Part shown: piece by piece, positions 9,117 through 17,988 of the stretch | How positions within the stretch are numbered: the stretch's first letter is position 1 | Layout of the letters: each line of letters starts with the position of its first letter | NCBI RefSeq assembly: GCF_032681285.1 | Contig: NZ_CP136336.1 | Location: 1,165,001-1,229,000 of the forward strand | DNA: 64,000 nucleotides | Origin: Piscinibacter gummiphilus | GTDB lineage: Bacteria; Pseudomonadota; Gammaproteobacteria; Burkholderiales; Burkholderiaceae_C | Direction of reading: 5' to 3' | The notes under the pieces: model-generated | Databases searched by the model: none | What the model saw: the letters and a program-made list of their open reading frames with translations, nothing else | What the model was told of the DNA's origin: nothing | Position numbers and translations under genes: made by a program

Positions 9117-9898
9117 AGGGTGTTGGCGATCTCCTGCGTCGCGGAGCTGTCGTCCGACTTCACGATCAGCACACGCAGATCGTTGGGCGCGATCGAATCG
9201 GCCAACACCGTCACCAGCCAATCGGCGTTGTTGGCCAACGAGACCGGCGCCTGGAAGATCGGCGATTTCGACCCCGCTGGCGTGATCGTCAACGTGTAGG
9301 TGCCGCTGCCGACCGCGAAGTCCAGCGAGTTCGCGCCCGAGGCCGGGTTGGCCGTCTTGTAGCCCACGCCCGAGAAGTTGGGCGTGCGGGTGCTGATGTC
9401 GCTGCTGTTCTGCGTGAGGTAGACGTCGAGCGCGCCCGTCGTGTTGGCCGCCGCGTGCAACACCCTCACCCGGCCGCTGGCGGCGGTGAGGCCCCAGTCG
9501 TACGGGTCGGTGATGGCGAGCAGCTCGGCCTGCGAGCCGAACAGCGACAGGTTCGGAACAGCGACGAACATGTAGCGGTTGCCGCGGTTCGTCGACAAGG
9601 TCGAGGTGCCGACCTCGGCGTTGGTGTCGGTCGCCACGCGCCACTCGGCGCTGCCGGTCGGCACGTCGACATAGTTCGACGCATTGGCGTAGGCGACGTT
9701 GCTGGCACCGGAGACCGCCGTGCCGTTGCGCGTGAGCGTGAGCGGCCTCGTGAACACACCTGCGTGCACGAGCCTCACCTTGGGCTCGGCATTGGCGAGG
9801 CGGTCACTGATGTCGTCTGCATCGTCGCCGCCCCCGCAGGCGGCGACGATCAGGAGCGAGGCGAGGGCGGGCAGGAGCTGGGTGAAGACCTTCTTCAT
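9113..9898 (-). CDS. DUF4397 domain lipoprotein (second of a tandem pair)
   Basis: The 261-residue product has a lipoprotein signal peptide with lipobox VAAC (Cys21) and a GGGDDADD linker. Two Ig-like beta-rich halves follow: the first opens KVRLVHAG and the second GRVRVLHAAANTTGALDVYL, the motif that defines DUF4397. ATG 9898 is chosen over the GTG six bases upstream because it places the Lys-Lys at the N-terminus. It follows its paralog by 9 bases. The role is unknown; members are exported beta-sandwich proteins. The Asp-rich residues after the lipid Cys do not place Asp directly at +2 (it is Gly), so outer-membrane sorting is expected. Confidence 0.8.
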   Translation of the reverse strand: MKKVFTQLLPALASLLIVAACGGGDDADDISDRLANAEPKVRLVHAGVFTRPLTLTRNGTAVSGASNVAYANASNYVDVPTGSAEWRVATDTNAEVGTSTLSTNRGNRYMFVAVPNLSLFGSQAELLAITDPYDWGLTAASGRVRVLHAAANTTGALDVYLTQNSSDISTRTPNFSGVGYKTANPASGANSLDFAVGSGTYTLTITPAGSKSPIFQAPVSLANNADWLVTVLADSIAPNDLRVLIVKSDDSSATQEIANTL

Positions 9899-9907
9899 GG
9901 CCACCGG

Positions 9908-10669
9908 TCAGGGCACGGTGGTCAGCTCGGGGGCCGTGACGCCGGAGTCGGCCGTCACCGCGAGGATCTTGATCTGCCCCGCTGCAACGCCGCTCGGCAC
10001 GGTGATCAGCAACAGGTCGGCGTTTTGCGACAGGCTTAGCGGCGCGTTGAAGACCAGGTTCTTGGTGCCCGCGGTGGTGATGCGCAGCTGGTAGTTGTTG
10101 GCGCCGAACTCATGCGAATCGGCACCGGTGCCCGGCACCGCGCTGCCGAGGGCCACGTTGGCGAAATTCGGCGAGACGGTGTTGATGTCGACCGTGGGTG
10201 CGGTGAGGTAGACGTCGACATTGGGCGTGTTGTTCGAGCCATTGACCACGCGCACGCGCGCGTCGTTGCTGGTGAGCGACTTGTTGTACGGGTCTTCGAT
10301 CAGCAGCGTGCTGGGGGCGCCGAGCGTGCCCGCGTAGGCGACGAAGGTGTACTTGTCGCCCTGGTGCGGGTTGAGGTTGACGTTGCTGAGCTGCACATTG
10401 CCGGCGGTGGTGCGCACGCTGTAGTCGGCCGCGGTGCTGCTCACGTCGAAGTAGTTCGAGGCGAAGCGGTAGTTCACGCCGTTGACGCCGCCGATGGTGC
10501 CGCCGTCGCGGTAGAGGCCGACCGCCGGGCCGCCTTCGATGGCGTGGACGAAGCGCACCTTCGGGTCGGCCAGGCTCAGCCGGTCATCGACGCTGTCGTC
10601 ACCGCCGCCACAGGCGGCCACGAGCATCAGAGGGGCGCAGGCAAGCAGGATCTTGTGGAGTGTCTTCAT
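9908..10669 (-). CDS. DUF4397 domain lipoprotein (first of a tandem pair)
   Basis: The 253-residue product has a signal peptide ending in lipobox VAAC (Cys20), the same GGGDD linker as its neighbour, then KVRFVHAIEGGPAVGLYRDG and ARVRVVNGSNNTPNVDVYLT, the two DUF4397 repeat openings. The two proteins share layout but differ clearly in sequence, so the duplication is old. It is the promoter-proximal gene of the pair and diverges from the glutathione transferase gene across 153 bases. Function is unknown. Confidence 0.8.
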   Translation of the reverse strand: MKTLHKILLACAPLMLVAACGGGDDSVDDRLSLADPKVRFVHAIEGGPAVGLYRDGGTIGGVNGVNYRFASNYFDVSSTAADYSVRTTAGNVQLSNVNLNPHQGDKYTFVAYAGTLGAPSTLLIEDPYNKSLTSNDARVRVVNGSNNTPNVDVYLTAPTVDINTVSPNFANVALGSAVPGTGADSHEFGANNYQLRITTAGTKNLVFNAPLSLSQNADLLLITVPSGVAAGQIKILAVTADSGVTAPELTTVP

Positions 10670-10822
10670 GTCAACCTCGTTGTAGTCAGTGCTCGGTGAA
10701 TCTACGGTCGAGGCTGGTTTCTCCGTGTGGGAGAGGGCTGAGTTACGTGTCAGACAACGCCGATCCTGCAGGGTCGGGCACTTGTGGCCACAATGCGACC
10801 TTCCTCAGCGCCCGGCCCATCC

Positions 10823-11497
10823 ATGATCACTGTCCATCACCTCAACAACTCCCGCTCGCAACGCGTGCTCTGGCTGCTGGAAGAGCTGGGCCTGCCCTAC
10901 GAGATCAAGCACTACCAGCGCGACGCGAAGACGATGCTTGCGCCGCCTGAGCTTGTGAAGGTGCACCCGCTGGGCAAGTCGCCGGTGATCACCGACGACG
11001 GGGTGACGGTGGCCGAGTCGGGCGCGATCATCGAGTACCTCGTCGAGCGCTACGGCAATGGCCGGCTGGTGCCGCCGGCCGGCTCACCCGAGAAGCTGCG
11101 CTGGCGCTACTGGATGCATTTCGCCGAAGGCTCGGCCATGCCGCCGCTCCTGATGAAGCTCGTCTTCACCACCATCGAGCGCACGAAGATGCCGTTCTTC
11201 ATCAAGCCCATCGCCAAGGGCATCTCGCAGAAGGTGCAAGGCACGCTGGTCGAGCCGAACCTGAAACGCCAGCTCGACTTCATGGAGGCCGAGCTCGGCA
11301 AGAGCGAATGGTTCGCCGGCAACGAGTTCAGCGCGGCCGACATCCAGATGAGCTTCCCGCTCGAAGCCGCGGCGCAGCGTGCGGGGCTCGACGCCTCGCG
11401 GCCGAAGCTGATGGCTTTCCTGAAGCGCATCCATGCGCGGCCGGCCTACAAGAAGGCCCTGGAGCGCGGCGGGCCCTACAGCTTCGCGAACGACTGA
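10823..11497 (+). CDS. glutathione S-transferase
   Basis: The 224-residue protein has the N-terminal thioredoxin-like domain of GSTs: MITVHHLNNSRSQRVLWLLE, then cis-Pro motif GKSPVITDD and the glutathione-binding VAESGAIIEYL. The all-alpha C-terminal domain follows, with the helix-capping segment FSAADIQMSF near residue 170. SRSQRVLW places a Ser where Ser-type GSTs have their catalytic residue. ATG 10823 is preferred over an ATG 39 bases upstream because it begins directly at the first beta strand. Substrate is unknown. Its TGA abuts the convergent mshN stop, forming TGATCA. Confidence 0.9.
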   Translation: MITVHHLNNSRSQRVLWLLEELGLPYEIKHYQRDAKTMLAPPELVKVHPLGKSPVITDDGVTVAESGAIIEYLVERYGNGRLVPPAGSPEKLRWRYWMHFAEGSAMPPLLMKLVFTTIERTKMPFFIKPIAKGISQKVQGTLVEPNLKRQLDFMEAELGKSEWFAGNEFSAADIQMSFPLEAAAQRAGLDASRPKLMAFLKRIHARPAYKKALERGGPYSFAND

Positions 11498-12565
11498 TCA
11501 GCCGAGCTGCTTGAGCCGCGCGTCGACGTAGCCGGCCGCGCCCTCGGGCAGGCCGATGCTCTTGGCGCGCTGGAACGCGGCGCGGGCCGTGTCGGCCTGG
11601 CCGATCTCTTCGAGCGAGATCGCAAGGCCCATCCACCACACGCCGCGGTTGGGTGCCAAGCGCAAGGCGACGCCGTACTTTTCGACCGCCTCGTCGTGGC
11701 GGCCCGCGCGCTGCAGGATGGCGGCGTGGAAGCCGTGGAATTCGGCGCTCTCGGCAGCGTTCAGTGACGCGGTGTTGCCAACTGCCTTCAGCGTCTCGGC
11801 GGCGGTGGCCCAGTCCTGTCGCTCGGCCTGCAGCCGCGCCAGCATCAACGCGACTTGTGGCTGGGCCGGGGTGAGGGCGAGGCCCTCCTTGAGCAGGGCC
11901 GTCGCGTCATCGGGTCGCGACAGGCCGACGAGCATGCCGGCCTGGGCCACGCGGGCGGCGGCATGGCGCGGGTCTTCGCGCAGCGCGGCGGTGAAGGCGG
12001 CGGCCGAGTCGTTGAGCTGGCCGGCCTGATGTGCGGTCACGCCGCGCTGGTACAGCGCTTCGGCACGCTCTTGCGGCGAGCGGGCCGCGCTGCGCAGCTC
12101 GATGCGGGGCTCGGGCTTGGCCGCGGCCATCGCAGGGGCGTCGTCGGTGGGCTGGGGTCTGGCAGGTTTATGGCGCGCGGTGGGGGCGGCGATGGCCACC
12201 TGCGCGGCGGGGGGCGCAGGCGGGGCGACGGTCGAAGGCTCGGGCGTTGCCGGAGCCGCTGTGGGCGCCACCACCACGGGCGCAGGAGCGGGCGGGGCCG
12301 CCGTGGGTGTCACGGGCCGGGGTGCGGCCACCGGGGCCGCAGCCACCGCGGTGTCGGCCGCCTTCGCAGGCCAGCGGATGCTGCCTTGCGCCCAGCCACC
12401 GGCCGCGATGGCGACGAGCGTGGCGACGAGGCCCAGGCCCCAGCGCATCGCCCGTTGGCTGGCACTCGGTGCGAGCGGGCGCGGCGCGGCCGGCTTGGCG
12501 GCCGCTGGCGCGCCGGGCGCCTGGCGTTGGTCGAGGTCGCGCAGGACCTGGTTCAAGAGGCTCAT
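11498..12565 (-). CDS. mshN: MSHA-type biogenesis TPR protein MshN
   Basis: The 355-residue product starts MSLLNQVLRDLDQR, the conserved opening of MshN/GspB-like proteins. One membrane helix follows near residues 40-60, then a long Ala/Pro-rich periplasmic linker (about 70-160) and C-terminal tetratricopeptide repeats from about 165 (ERAEALYQRGVTAHQAGQLN and so on). It should sit in the inner membrane with the TPR domain outside, bridging the ATPase MshM and the outer-membrane secretin. It overlaps mshM by four bases (ATGA at 12562-12565). It is the last gene of the msh block. Confidence 0.85.
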   Translation of the reverse strand: MSLLNQVLRDLDQRQAPGAPAAAKPAAPRPLAPSASQRAMRWGLGLVATLVAIAAGGWAQGSIRWPAKAADTAVAAAPVAAPRPVTPTAAPPAPAPVVVAPTAAPATPEPSTVAPPAPPAAQVAIAAPTARHKPARPQPTDDAPAMAAAKPEPRIELRSAARSPQERAEALYQRGVTAHQAGQLNDSAAAFTAALREDPRHAAARVAQAGMLVGLSRPDDATALLKEGLALTPAQPQVALMLARLQAERQDWATAAETLKAVGNTASLNAAESAEFHGFHAAILQRAGRHDEAVEKYGVALRLAPNRGVWWMGLAISLEEIGQADTARAAFQRAKSIGLPEGAAGYVDARLKQLG

Positions 12566-13428
12566 CGTGCGCTCCAACCGAGCTTGTGCCACCAGCCCAG
12601 GCCGAAGGGCGAGCAGGGCAGCGCCCCATCGGTGTCGCGGGCGGCGGCGCGCACATGCGCGGCGTCGACGGTGTCGGCACCCGCGCCGTAGACGGCCATC
12701 AGCGCCTTGTGCGCGAGGATGTTGACGAGCCGCGGCGTGCCGCCGGTCGCGCGCTGCAGCGCGGCGATGGCGCCGGGGCTGAAGAGTTCGACGCCGCTGC
12801 GGCCGGCCACGTGCAGGCGGTGGTGCAGGTAGTGGCGCAGCTCCTGGCGGTCCATGCCCGTCAGGCGGTAGTGGAAGGCGATGCGCTGGCGCAGCTGGCG
12901 CATCGAGGTGAGTGCGAGGCGTGCGTCGAGCTCGGGCTGGCCGAGCAGCACCACCTGCAGCAGCTTGCGCTTCTCGGTCTCGAGGTTGGACAAGAGGCGC
13001 AGCGTCTCCAGGCTCTTGAGCGGCAGGGCCTGCGCTTCGTCGACGCAGAAGATCACACGCTTGCCTTCGGCGGCGAGTGCGAGCAGCTCTTCGTTGATCG
13101 CCTTGAGCAGCTCGTATTCGCTGCCCTGCGGCGAGAGTTTCAGCTCCAGCTCGTCGGCCAGCGCCAGCAGCAGCGTGGCCGGCGTGAGCAGCGGGTTGGG
13201 CAGGTAGCAGGTCACGACCTCGTCGCCTTGCGAGGCGAGGAAGCGGCGGCACAGGAGCGTCTTGCCGGTGCCGACTTCGCCGGTGATCTTGATGAAGCCT
13301 TCGCCATGGGCCGAGGCGATCAGCAGCGTGTTGAGCGCCTCCTGGTGCGCGCGGGTGGCGTACGCATAGGCAGTGTCGGGCGTCAGCCCGAAGGGCAGTT
13401 CACGCAGGCCGAAGTGGGCGAGGTACAT
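12562..13428 (-). CDS. mshM: MSHA-type biogenesis ATPase MshM (ExeA-like)
   Basis: The 288-residue protein opens MYLAHFGLRELPFGLTPDT, the hallmark of the ExeA/MshM family. Walker A GEVGTGKT is at residues 50-57 and Walker B VIFCVDEAQ around 125-133. It probably uses ATP to help position the secretin or reorganise peptidoglycan, as ExeA does for a type II secretin; that role is by family analogy. It sits 9 bases after mshL and overlaps mshN by 4. In ExeA a peptidoglycan-binding extension is fused; here the chain is short, and MshN supplies the periplasmic part. Confidence 0.88.
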   Translation of the reverse strand: MYLAHFGLRELPFGLTPDTAYAYATRAHQEALNTLLIASAHGEGFIKITGEVGTGKTLLCRRFLASQGDEVVTCYLPNPLLTPATLLLALADELELKLSPQGSEYELLKAINEELLALAAEGKRVIFCVDEAQALPLKSLETLRLLSNLETEKRKLLQVVLLGQPELDARLALTSMRQLRQRIAFHYRLTGMDRQELRHYLHHRLHVAGRSGVELFSPGAIAALQRATGGTPRLVNILAHKALMAVYGAGADTVDAAHVRAAARDTDGALPCSPFGLGWWHKLGWSAR

Positions 13429-13437
13429 GGTGGTCTC

Positions 13438-15219
13438 TCAGCGAGTCCGCGTCTGGAACTGGTTGAGCCGGTCCTGCGTGTCGGCAGCATCCGCCTGCCA
13501 GCTGCGCTCGTTGCGGATGATGGTTGGCTTGAGCAGGATCACGAGTTCGCTCTTCATGCCGCTCTTGGCGCGCATGCCCACCGCCGTGCCGAGCACCGAA
13601 TCGGTGGTGCCGGGCAGGCCCGAGGCGGCGTTCGATTGCGCCTGCTTCATCAGGCCGCCGATGGCGACGATGTTGCCGTCCTGCACGCGCACGACCGAGT
13701 CGCTTTCGCTCACGGTGCTCGACGCGAGCGGCAGTTGGAAGGTGCCGATCTGCGAGCCGAGGTTGAGGTTCTTCTGCTTCTCGGCGACCACGCTCACCGA
13801 CGGGTGCAGGTGCAGGATGACCTGGTCGTTCTCGTCGATCTGCGGCGTGATGTCGAGCGCGATGCCCGAGAAGAAAGGTTGCACCGTGACGGTGGGCGTG
13901 ACGATCGGGTTGCCCGTGCCGCTGGTCGTGACGGTGGTGGTGATGCCGGTGACGAAGAACTCGTCGGTGCCGACCTTGAGCACCGCCTTCTGGTTGTTGA
14001 CGCTGGCGATGCGGGGGCTGGAGAGCACCTGCACGTTGCCCTGCGTTTCCAGGAACTGCAGCATCGCCGCGAAGTTCGGGCTCTGGAAGGCGAGGCCGAA
14101 GAGGCTGCTGGCGTTGGTGCTGTCGGTGAGCAGCGTGGCGCCCGGCAGCGAGCCGAAGGCCGCTCCGGCGATGGCGCTCGTCACCAGCGCCGGCAGGGTC
14201 GGTGGTGTGGTGGCGCTCGGCGTCTGCAAGGTCGTGCCCGGCCCGATGGGGCCCATCGACAGGTGGCTCGACGCATTGCGGAACGCCGACCAGTTCACGC
14301 CGGTGCTGGAGCTGTCGGATAGCTGCACCTCGATGATCTTGGCTTCGATCATGACTTGGCGCTCGACGATGAGCTGCGTCATGCGCAGGTAGTTCTCGGT
14401 GGTGCGCAGGTCCTGCGGGAAGCCGCGGACGGCGATCACGCCCGACAGCGGGTTGACGATCACGCGGCGGCCGTTGTCGGCGCCGATCAGGCCGGTGAGC
14501 GTGGTGCGCAGCTCGGCCCAGAAGTCGTTGTCGGAGTCGGTGGTGATGTGGCTGCCGTTGACCTTGGTCGCGGTGCCGTTGTTGCCCGAGCCCGGCGTCG
14601 AGTTGTTGTTCGACGGGGTGTTGCTGTTGTTGTTGCTGCCGCCGCCCCCACCGGTGTTGTTGACGTTGCTCGACGAGATGGAGCCCGAGGTCACGCGCGT
14701 GTCGCTCGTGCCGTTGCGCTTGGCGGCGAGGTAGTTGACCTGGTAGATGCGCGTCTGCAGCGTGTTGGGCTGGATGTGGATGCGGTTGCCCTGCATCGTG
14801 TACTCGTAGCCGTAGAGGTCGCGCATCGCGTCGAGCGCTTCGCGCACGGTCACGTTCTTGAGATTCAGCGCGACCACGCCGGTCACCTCGGGGGCCACGA
14901 GCATGCTGTAGCGCGTGCCGGTCACGATCTGCAGGAAGACCTGCTGCGCCGGGGCGTTGGAGACGGCCAGGTCGAAGCGAGGCTCGCTCGGCGCCGGCAG
15001 CTTCACCGGCTCGGTGGCCAGGAGCGGCAGCAGCGCGCGGTTCACCGCGTCCGGCGGCGGCGTGGTGGGCTTGGCGGCTTCGCGTGCGGAGGCGCGGGCC
15101 ATCTCTTCCTTGATGCGGTCGAGGGTGGCCTGCTGGGGGATCTTCTCGGTGGCGCAGCCGGCAAGGGCCAGCAGGGCGGTGCCTGCGATGGCCGCGAGGG
15201 CGTGGCGGGGGGTGTTCAT
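13438..15219 (-). CDS. mshL: MSHA-type secretin lipoprotein MshL
   Basis: The 593-residue product has lipobox LALAGC (Cys22) and a predicted periplasmic N-domain (about 90-160, including VVALNLKNVTVREALDAMRD, a secretin N/STN motif). A low-complexity Asn/Gly/Ser linker (about 185-215) comes next, then a secretin core from about 240 with VNPLSGVIAVRGFPQDLRTT and the C-terminal pore motifs GNVQVLSSPRIASVNNQKA and VQDGNIVAIGGLMKQ. It would form the outer-membrane ring through which the pilus exits. Start and stop are fixed by the ATGA overlap with mshK and by mshM. The unusually Asn-rich linker falls where secretins tolerate length change. Confidence 0.9.
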   Translation of the reverse strand: MNTPRHALAAIAGTALLALAGCATEKIPQQATLDRIKEEMARASAREAAKPTTPPPDAVNRALLPLLATEPVKLPAPSEPRFDLAVSNAPAQQVFLQIVTGTRYSMLVAPEVTGVVALNLKNVTVREALDAMRDLYGYEYTMQGNRIHIQPNTLQTRIYQVNYLAAKRNGTSDTRVTSGSISSSNVNNTGGGGGSNNNSNTPSNNNSTPGSGNNGTATKVNGSHITTDSDNDFWAELRTTLTGLIGADNGRRVIVNPLSGVIAVRGFPQDLRTTENYLRMTQLIVERQVMIEAKIIEVQLSDSSSTGVNWSAFRNASSHLSMGPIGPGTTLQTPSATTPPTLPALVTSAIAGAAFGSLPGATLLTDSTNASSLFGLAFQSPNFAAMLQFLETQGNVQVLSSPRIASVNNQKAVLKVGTDEFFVTGITTTVTTSGTGNPIVTPTVTVQPFFSGIALDITPQIDENDQVILHLHPSVSVVAEKQKNLNLGSQIGTFQLPLASSTVSESDSVVRVQDGNIVAIGGLMKQAQSNAASGLPGTTDSVLGTAVGMRAKSGMKSELVILLKPTIIRNERSWQADAADTQDRLNQFQTRTR

Positions 15220-15569
15220 TTCAGCGACTCCGTGCGCGAGGCGCGCTTGGTTTTCTGGCCTTCGGGCACCAGGGTGAGCGTGGTCGTGCCTTGCGAGCTG
15301 TCGAGCCGCACGCTGTGCGGCGTGATGCGGGCGAGGCGGGCATCGCCCACGCTGCCGCCAAGGGCGACGAGCTTGCCGCTGATCACCGCGGCAGGCGTGC
15401 GCCCGGGGCCGAGCAGCACCGACTGCAGCACCAGGGTCTCCGGCGTCACCGGGTCGGCGGTGCCGGCGGCCTGCAGGCCGGGGGGCGGGCGTGTCGGGTC
15501 GGGCAGCACCGTCTGGGCGCCCGCCGAGACCGTGGCGAGCAGGCAGAAGAAGGCGAAAGTCCGGCTCAT
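15216..15569 (-). CDS. mshK: MSHA-type biogenesis protein MshK
   Basis: The small 117-residue exported protein has a signal peptide (cleavage near VSAGAQ) followed by VLPDPTRPP, the MshK signature. The remainder is a beta-rich domain resembling pilotin/GspC-HR segments (LQSVLLGPGRTPAAVISGKL). The family is thought to link the inner-membrane platform to the secretin. It overlaps mshJ and mshL by 4 bases each, so its expression is coupled to both. Confidence 0.82.
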   Translation of the reverse strand: MSRTFAFFCLLATVSAGAQTVLPDPTRPPPGLQAAGTADPVTPETLVLQSVLLGPGRTPAAVISGKLVALGGSVGDARLARITPHSVRLDSSQGTTTLTLVPEGQKTKRASRTESLK

Positions 15570-16291
15570 ATCACCCACCAGGTCTTTTCCACGCTCAAGG
15601 TGTAAACGACGAGCGTCATCACCACCGCGGGGCTTTGTTGTGCATCGAGTTTCAGCTCGCCCCAGTAGACGCGGCGCGGCATGCGTTCCAGCGTCTGCAG
15701 GTAGGCGACGAGTTCGGGGTAGCTGCCGCGCACGGTGATCTCGACGCCGTGGCGGTAGAGCCAGCCGTCGGGGGTGGCTGCGTCCGCGGCCGGCGCGGAG
15801 GCGGCAGTTGCGGCCGTGGCCGCGGCGGCGGGCGAGGCAGGCTTGCCGCCATCGACCAGCTCCGTCACCGAGGTGACCGGCAGCGTGCGCAGGCCCACCA
15901 GTTGCAGGCCGCGTTGTGCCTGCAGCAGGCCCGAGAGCCAGTCGCTCATGTCTTGCGCCGGTACCAGCGAACCCTGCAGCTTCTTGAACTGGTCGTCGGC
16001 GTTGCGCGCCTGCAGGCGCAGCGCTTCGAGCTGCGCGCGCACCTCGGCGTCGGGGTTCTTCAGCTTGGCCTGCAGCACCGTGAGCTGCGCTTGTGCGACG
16101 GTGAGGTCGTTCGTCTCCTGCGCGAGGCGCTGCTGCAGCAGGCGGCGCTCCTTCGTGGCCGGCTCGATGACGAGCAGATGGCCGAGCATCAGGATGGCGA
16201 AGCACACCGCGCCGGGCAGCAGGGCCCGTTCGCGCGGCGCGAGCGCGGCGTAGCGCGCGCTGAGCTGCTTCCAGCGGTCCTTCATCGTCAT
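15566..16291 (-). CDS. mshJ: MSHA-type biogenesis protein MshJ (PilO-like)
   Basis: The 241-residue protein has one N-terminal membrane helix (about residues 26-44), a long coiled coil (about 48-115) and a C-terminal ferredoxin-like domain. An Ala-rich linker (about 155-180) sits between them. This is the bitopic PilO/GspM/MshJ architecture of the inner-membrane alignment complex. The start could be the first ATG (16291) or the Met two codons later; the first overlaps the upstream stop as ATGA and is used here. Confidence 0.85.
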   Translation of the reverse strand: MTMKDRWKQLSARYAALAPRERALLPGAVCFAILMLGHLLVIEPATKERRLLQQRLAQETNDLTVAQAQLTVLQAKLKNPDAEVRAQLEALRLQARNADDQFKKLQGSLVPAQDMSDWLSGLLQAQRGLQLVGLRTLPVTSVTELVDGGKPASPAAAATAATAASAPAADAATPDGWLYRHGVEITVRGSYPELVAYLQTLERMPRRVYWGELKLDAQQSPAVVMTLVVYTLSVEKTWWVI

Positions 16292-16947
16292 CGCCGGGCC
16301 TCCGGTGAGGGTGTCTTGGCGGGCGCTTCGGTGCCGTGCGCGCTCACGAGCGAGAACTCGACGAACGGTGCACTGCGCGCCGGTGCCGAGGCCGCGGCCT
16401 CCTGCTCGGGGCGCGCGATGCTGAGCGCGCGGAACGAGCGGCCTTGCAGCGCCGCTTCCTTGTTGAGCCGGTTCACGTAGCTCGGGATCAGATCAGGGCT
16501 CGTCGTGCGGCCGCGCAGGGCGAGCTGCTGGTTGTCGAGCGTCACGCCGGTCAGCCACAGGCCGTTGATCGACTGGCGGGCAAAGGCGTTGAGCGCATTG
16601 GCGTGGCCGGTCTCGTTGCCCAGGCCGCCGGCCTGCAGCAGGCTGAACGCCGACTGGCGCTGCGTCACCGCGGCCTGGATGGCGCGAAGCTCGCCTTGCA
16701 AGCGCACATCGGGCTTGGTCTGCGCGAGGCGCTGGGTGAGCTCGACCAGGTCTTTCTGTGCGGCTTCGAGCGCGGTGTGGGTCTGGGTGGCCGGCTCGCG
16801 CAGCGTGCGCACGTCATGCACGGCCCAGGCGCCGGCGAGCACCACCGCGAGCGTGCACACGCCCACGGCGGTCGCCGCGTTCACGGCCGTCAGCCACTCG
16901 CGCTTGGCGCGCAGCGACGGGTCGTAGAGGTTGATGTTCTGCGTCAT
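16288..16947 (-). CDS. PilN-like inner-membrane platform protein (MshI2)
   Basis: The 219-residue protein starts MTQNINLYDPSLRAKREWLT, the PilN/MshI2 signature whose first residues bind the cytoplasmic PilM-like partner. A membrane helix covers about residues 24-45, followed by a coiled coil and a C-terminal periplasmic domain. It pairs with MshI (PilM-like) upstream and MshJ (PilO-like) downstream; both junctions are 4-base overlaps. Confidence 0.82.
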   Translation of the reverse strand: MTQNINLYDPSLRAKREWLTAVNAATAVGVCTLAVVLAGAWAVHDVRTLREPATQTHTALEAAQKDLVELTQRLAQTKPDVRLQGELRAIQAAVTQRQSAFSLLQAGGLGNETGHANALNAFARQSINGLWLTGVTLDNQQLALRGRTTSPDLIPSYVNRLNKEAALQGRSFRALSIARPEQEAAASAPARSAPFVEFSLVSAHGTEAPAKTPSPEARR

Positions 16948-17873
16948 GCTGCAGCGCCTTCTTCGCGCAGCGCCATGCCGATGGGCACGTACCACGCGTG
17001 TTGCTGCGTCACGTCCTGCAGGGCGTTGGCGTGGCGGCCGAGGTCGAGCACGCTCGAGAGGTCGGCCACTTCCACCGGCAGGTAGAGGTTGTCTTTCAGG
17101 AAATTCGAGAAGCTCTCGGCGGCGGGGTGGCCTGCGATCAGCAGGCGCGACAGCGGCACCTGGCTGAACTGGCGGTCGAAGCCGTCGAGCGAGCGTTGCA
17201 GCTCCAGGCCCACACGTTCGAAGACGGTTGCGCGTTGCTCGGTGTCGGCGAGCGCCGCAAGGTTCATGTCGATGTGGCGCAGGCCGTAGAGCTCACCGGC
17301 GCGGCTGAAGGTGAGCAGGGCGCCGTTGTCGTGCAGGCCCAGCATGGCGATGCCGCGGCCGGGCGTTTCGAAGAGGGCGGCAATGTTGCGCTGGGCGGCT
17401 TCGACCACGTCGATCACCGAAAGCTTGAGGTTGGCGGCCTGAAAGGCCTGCACACGCTCCTGCAGCTTGTCGCGCTTGGCGGCCACGACGAGGGCGAGCG
17501 GGTCGCGGCCGGCGGGCATGCCGTCGGTCGGGATGGGCAGCACGTCGACCATCGCCTGTTCGACCGGGAAGTCGAGCGAATCCTTGATGCTCCAGCGCAG
17601 CGCCGCGCGCAGCTCGGTGGCCTCGACCTTGGGCTGGGTGACTTGCACCATCTGGTAGGCGCTCGGGTCGATCCAGGTGGTGCAACGGTAGCGCTGCAGG
17701 TTGTGCGTGCGGCGGGCCTGCTGCAGGGCCTGGGCTTCGCTGCCGCCGCGTGGCGCGCTGTCGAGCAGCGTGAGTGTCGGGCGCTCGCCGCCGCGCACGA
17801 CGTGGGCGAAGTCCACGCTCTGCTTGCGCGGCACCACTGCCATCCAGCCAGGTTGTTCTCGTCGATTGAACAT
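16944..17873 (-). CDS. mshI: MSHA-type biogenesis protein MshI (PilM-like)
   Basis: The 309-residue cytoplasmic protein is related to PilM/FtsA-like actin-fold proteins. It begins MFNRREQPGWMAVV, contains ALRWSIKDSLDFPVEQAMVD (a conserved PilM/MshI segment) and has FERVGLELQRSLDGFDRQFS late in the chain. It should recruit the PilN-like protein encoded next. ATG 17873 matches the usual family start; an ATG 30 bases upstream (17903) is also open. A perfect hairpin lies in the 150 bases before it, separating this gene from mshG, so it may begin its own transcript. Confidence 0.8.
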   Translation of the reverse strand: MFNRREQPGWMAVVPRKQSVDFAHVVRGGERPTLTLLDSAPRGGSEAQALQQARRTHNLQRYRCTTWIDPSAYQMVQVTQPKVEATELRAALRWSIKDSLDFPVEQAMVDVLPIPTDGMPAGRDPLALVVAAKRDKLQERVQAFQAANLKLSVIDVVEAAQRNIAALFETPGRGIAMLGLHDNGALLTFSRAGELYGLRHIDMNLAALADTEQRATVFERVGLELQRSLDGFDRQFSQVPLSRLLIAGHPAAESFSNFLKDNLYLPVEVADLSSVLDLGRHANALQDVTQQHAWYVPIGMALREEGAAA

Positions 17874-17988
17874 CACACTCGCACCATCAACGGCCGCCGA
17901 CATGGCGGTCCGAGGGTCAGGGTGATGCTAGGGATGGAGGGTTTTGGCAGTGCCTCGATAAGGCAGGCTTTTCCGGGTGACTTGCGTT

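Noticed and set aside
14560..14665. Simple-sequence-looking stretch (GTTGTT/GCTGTTGTT units)
   Set aside because: It is the coding sequence of the Asn/Gly linker of MshL on the minus strand, not a separate repeat element.
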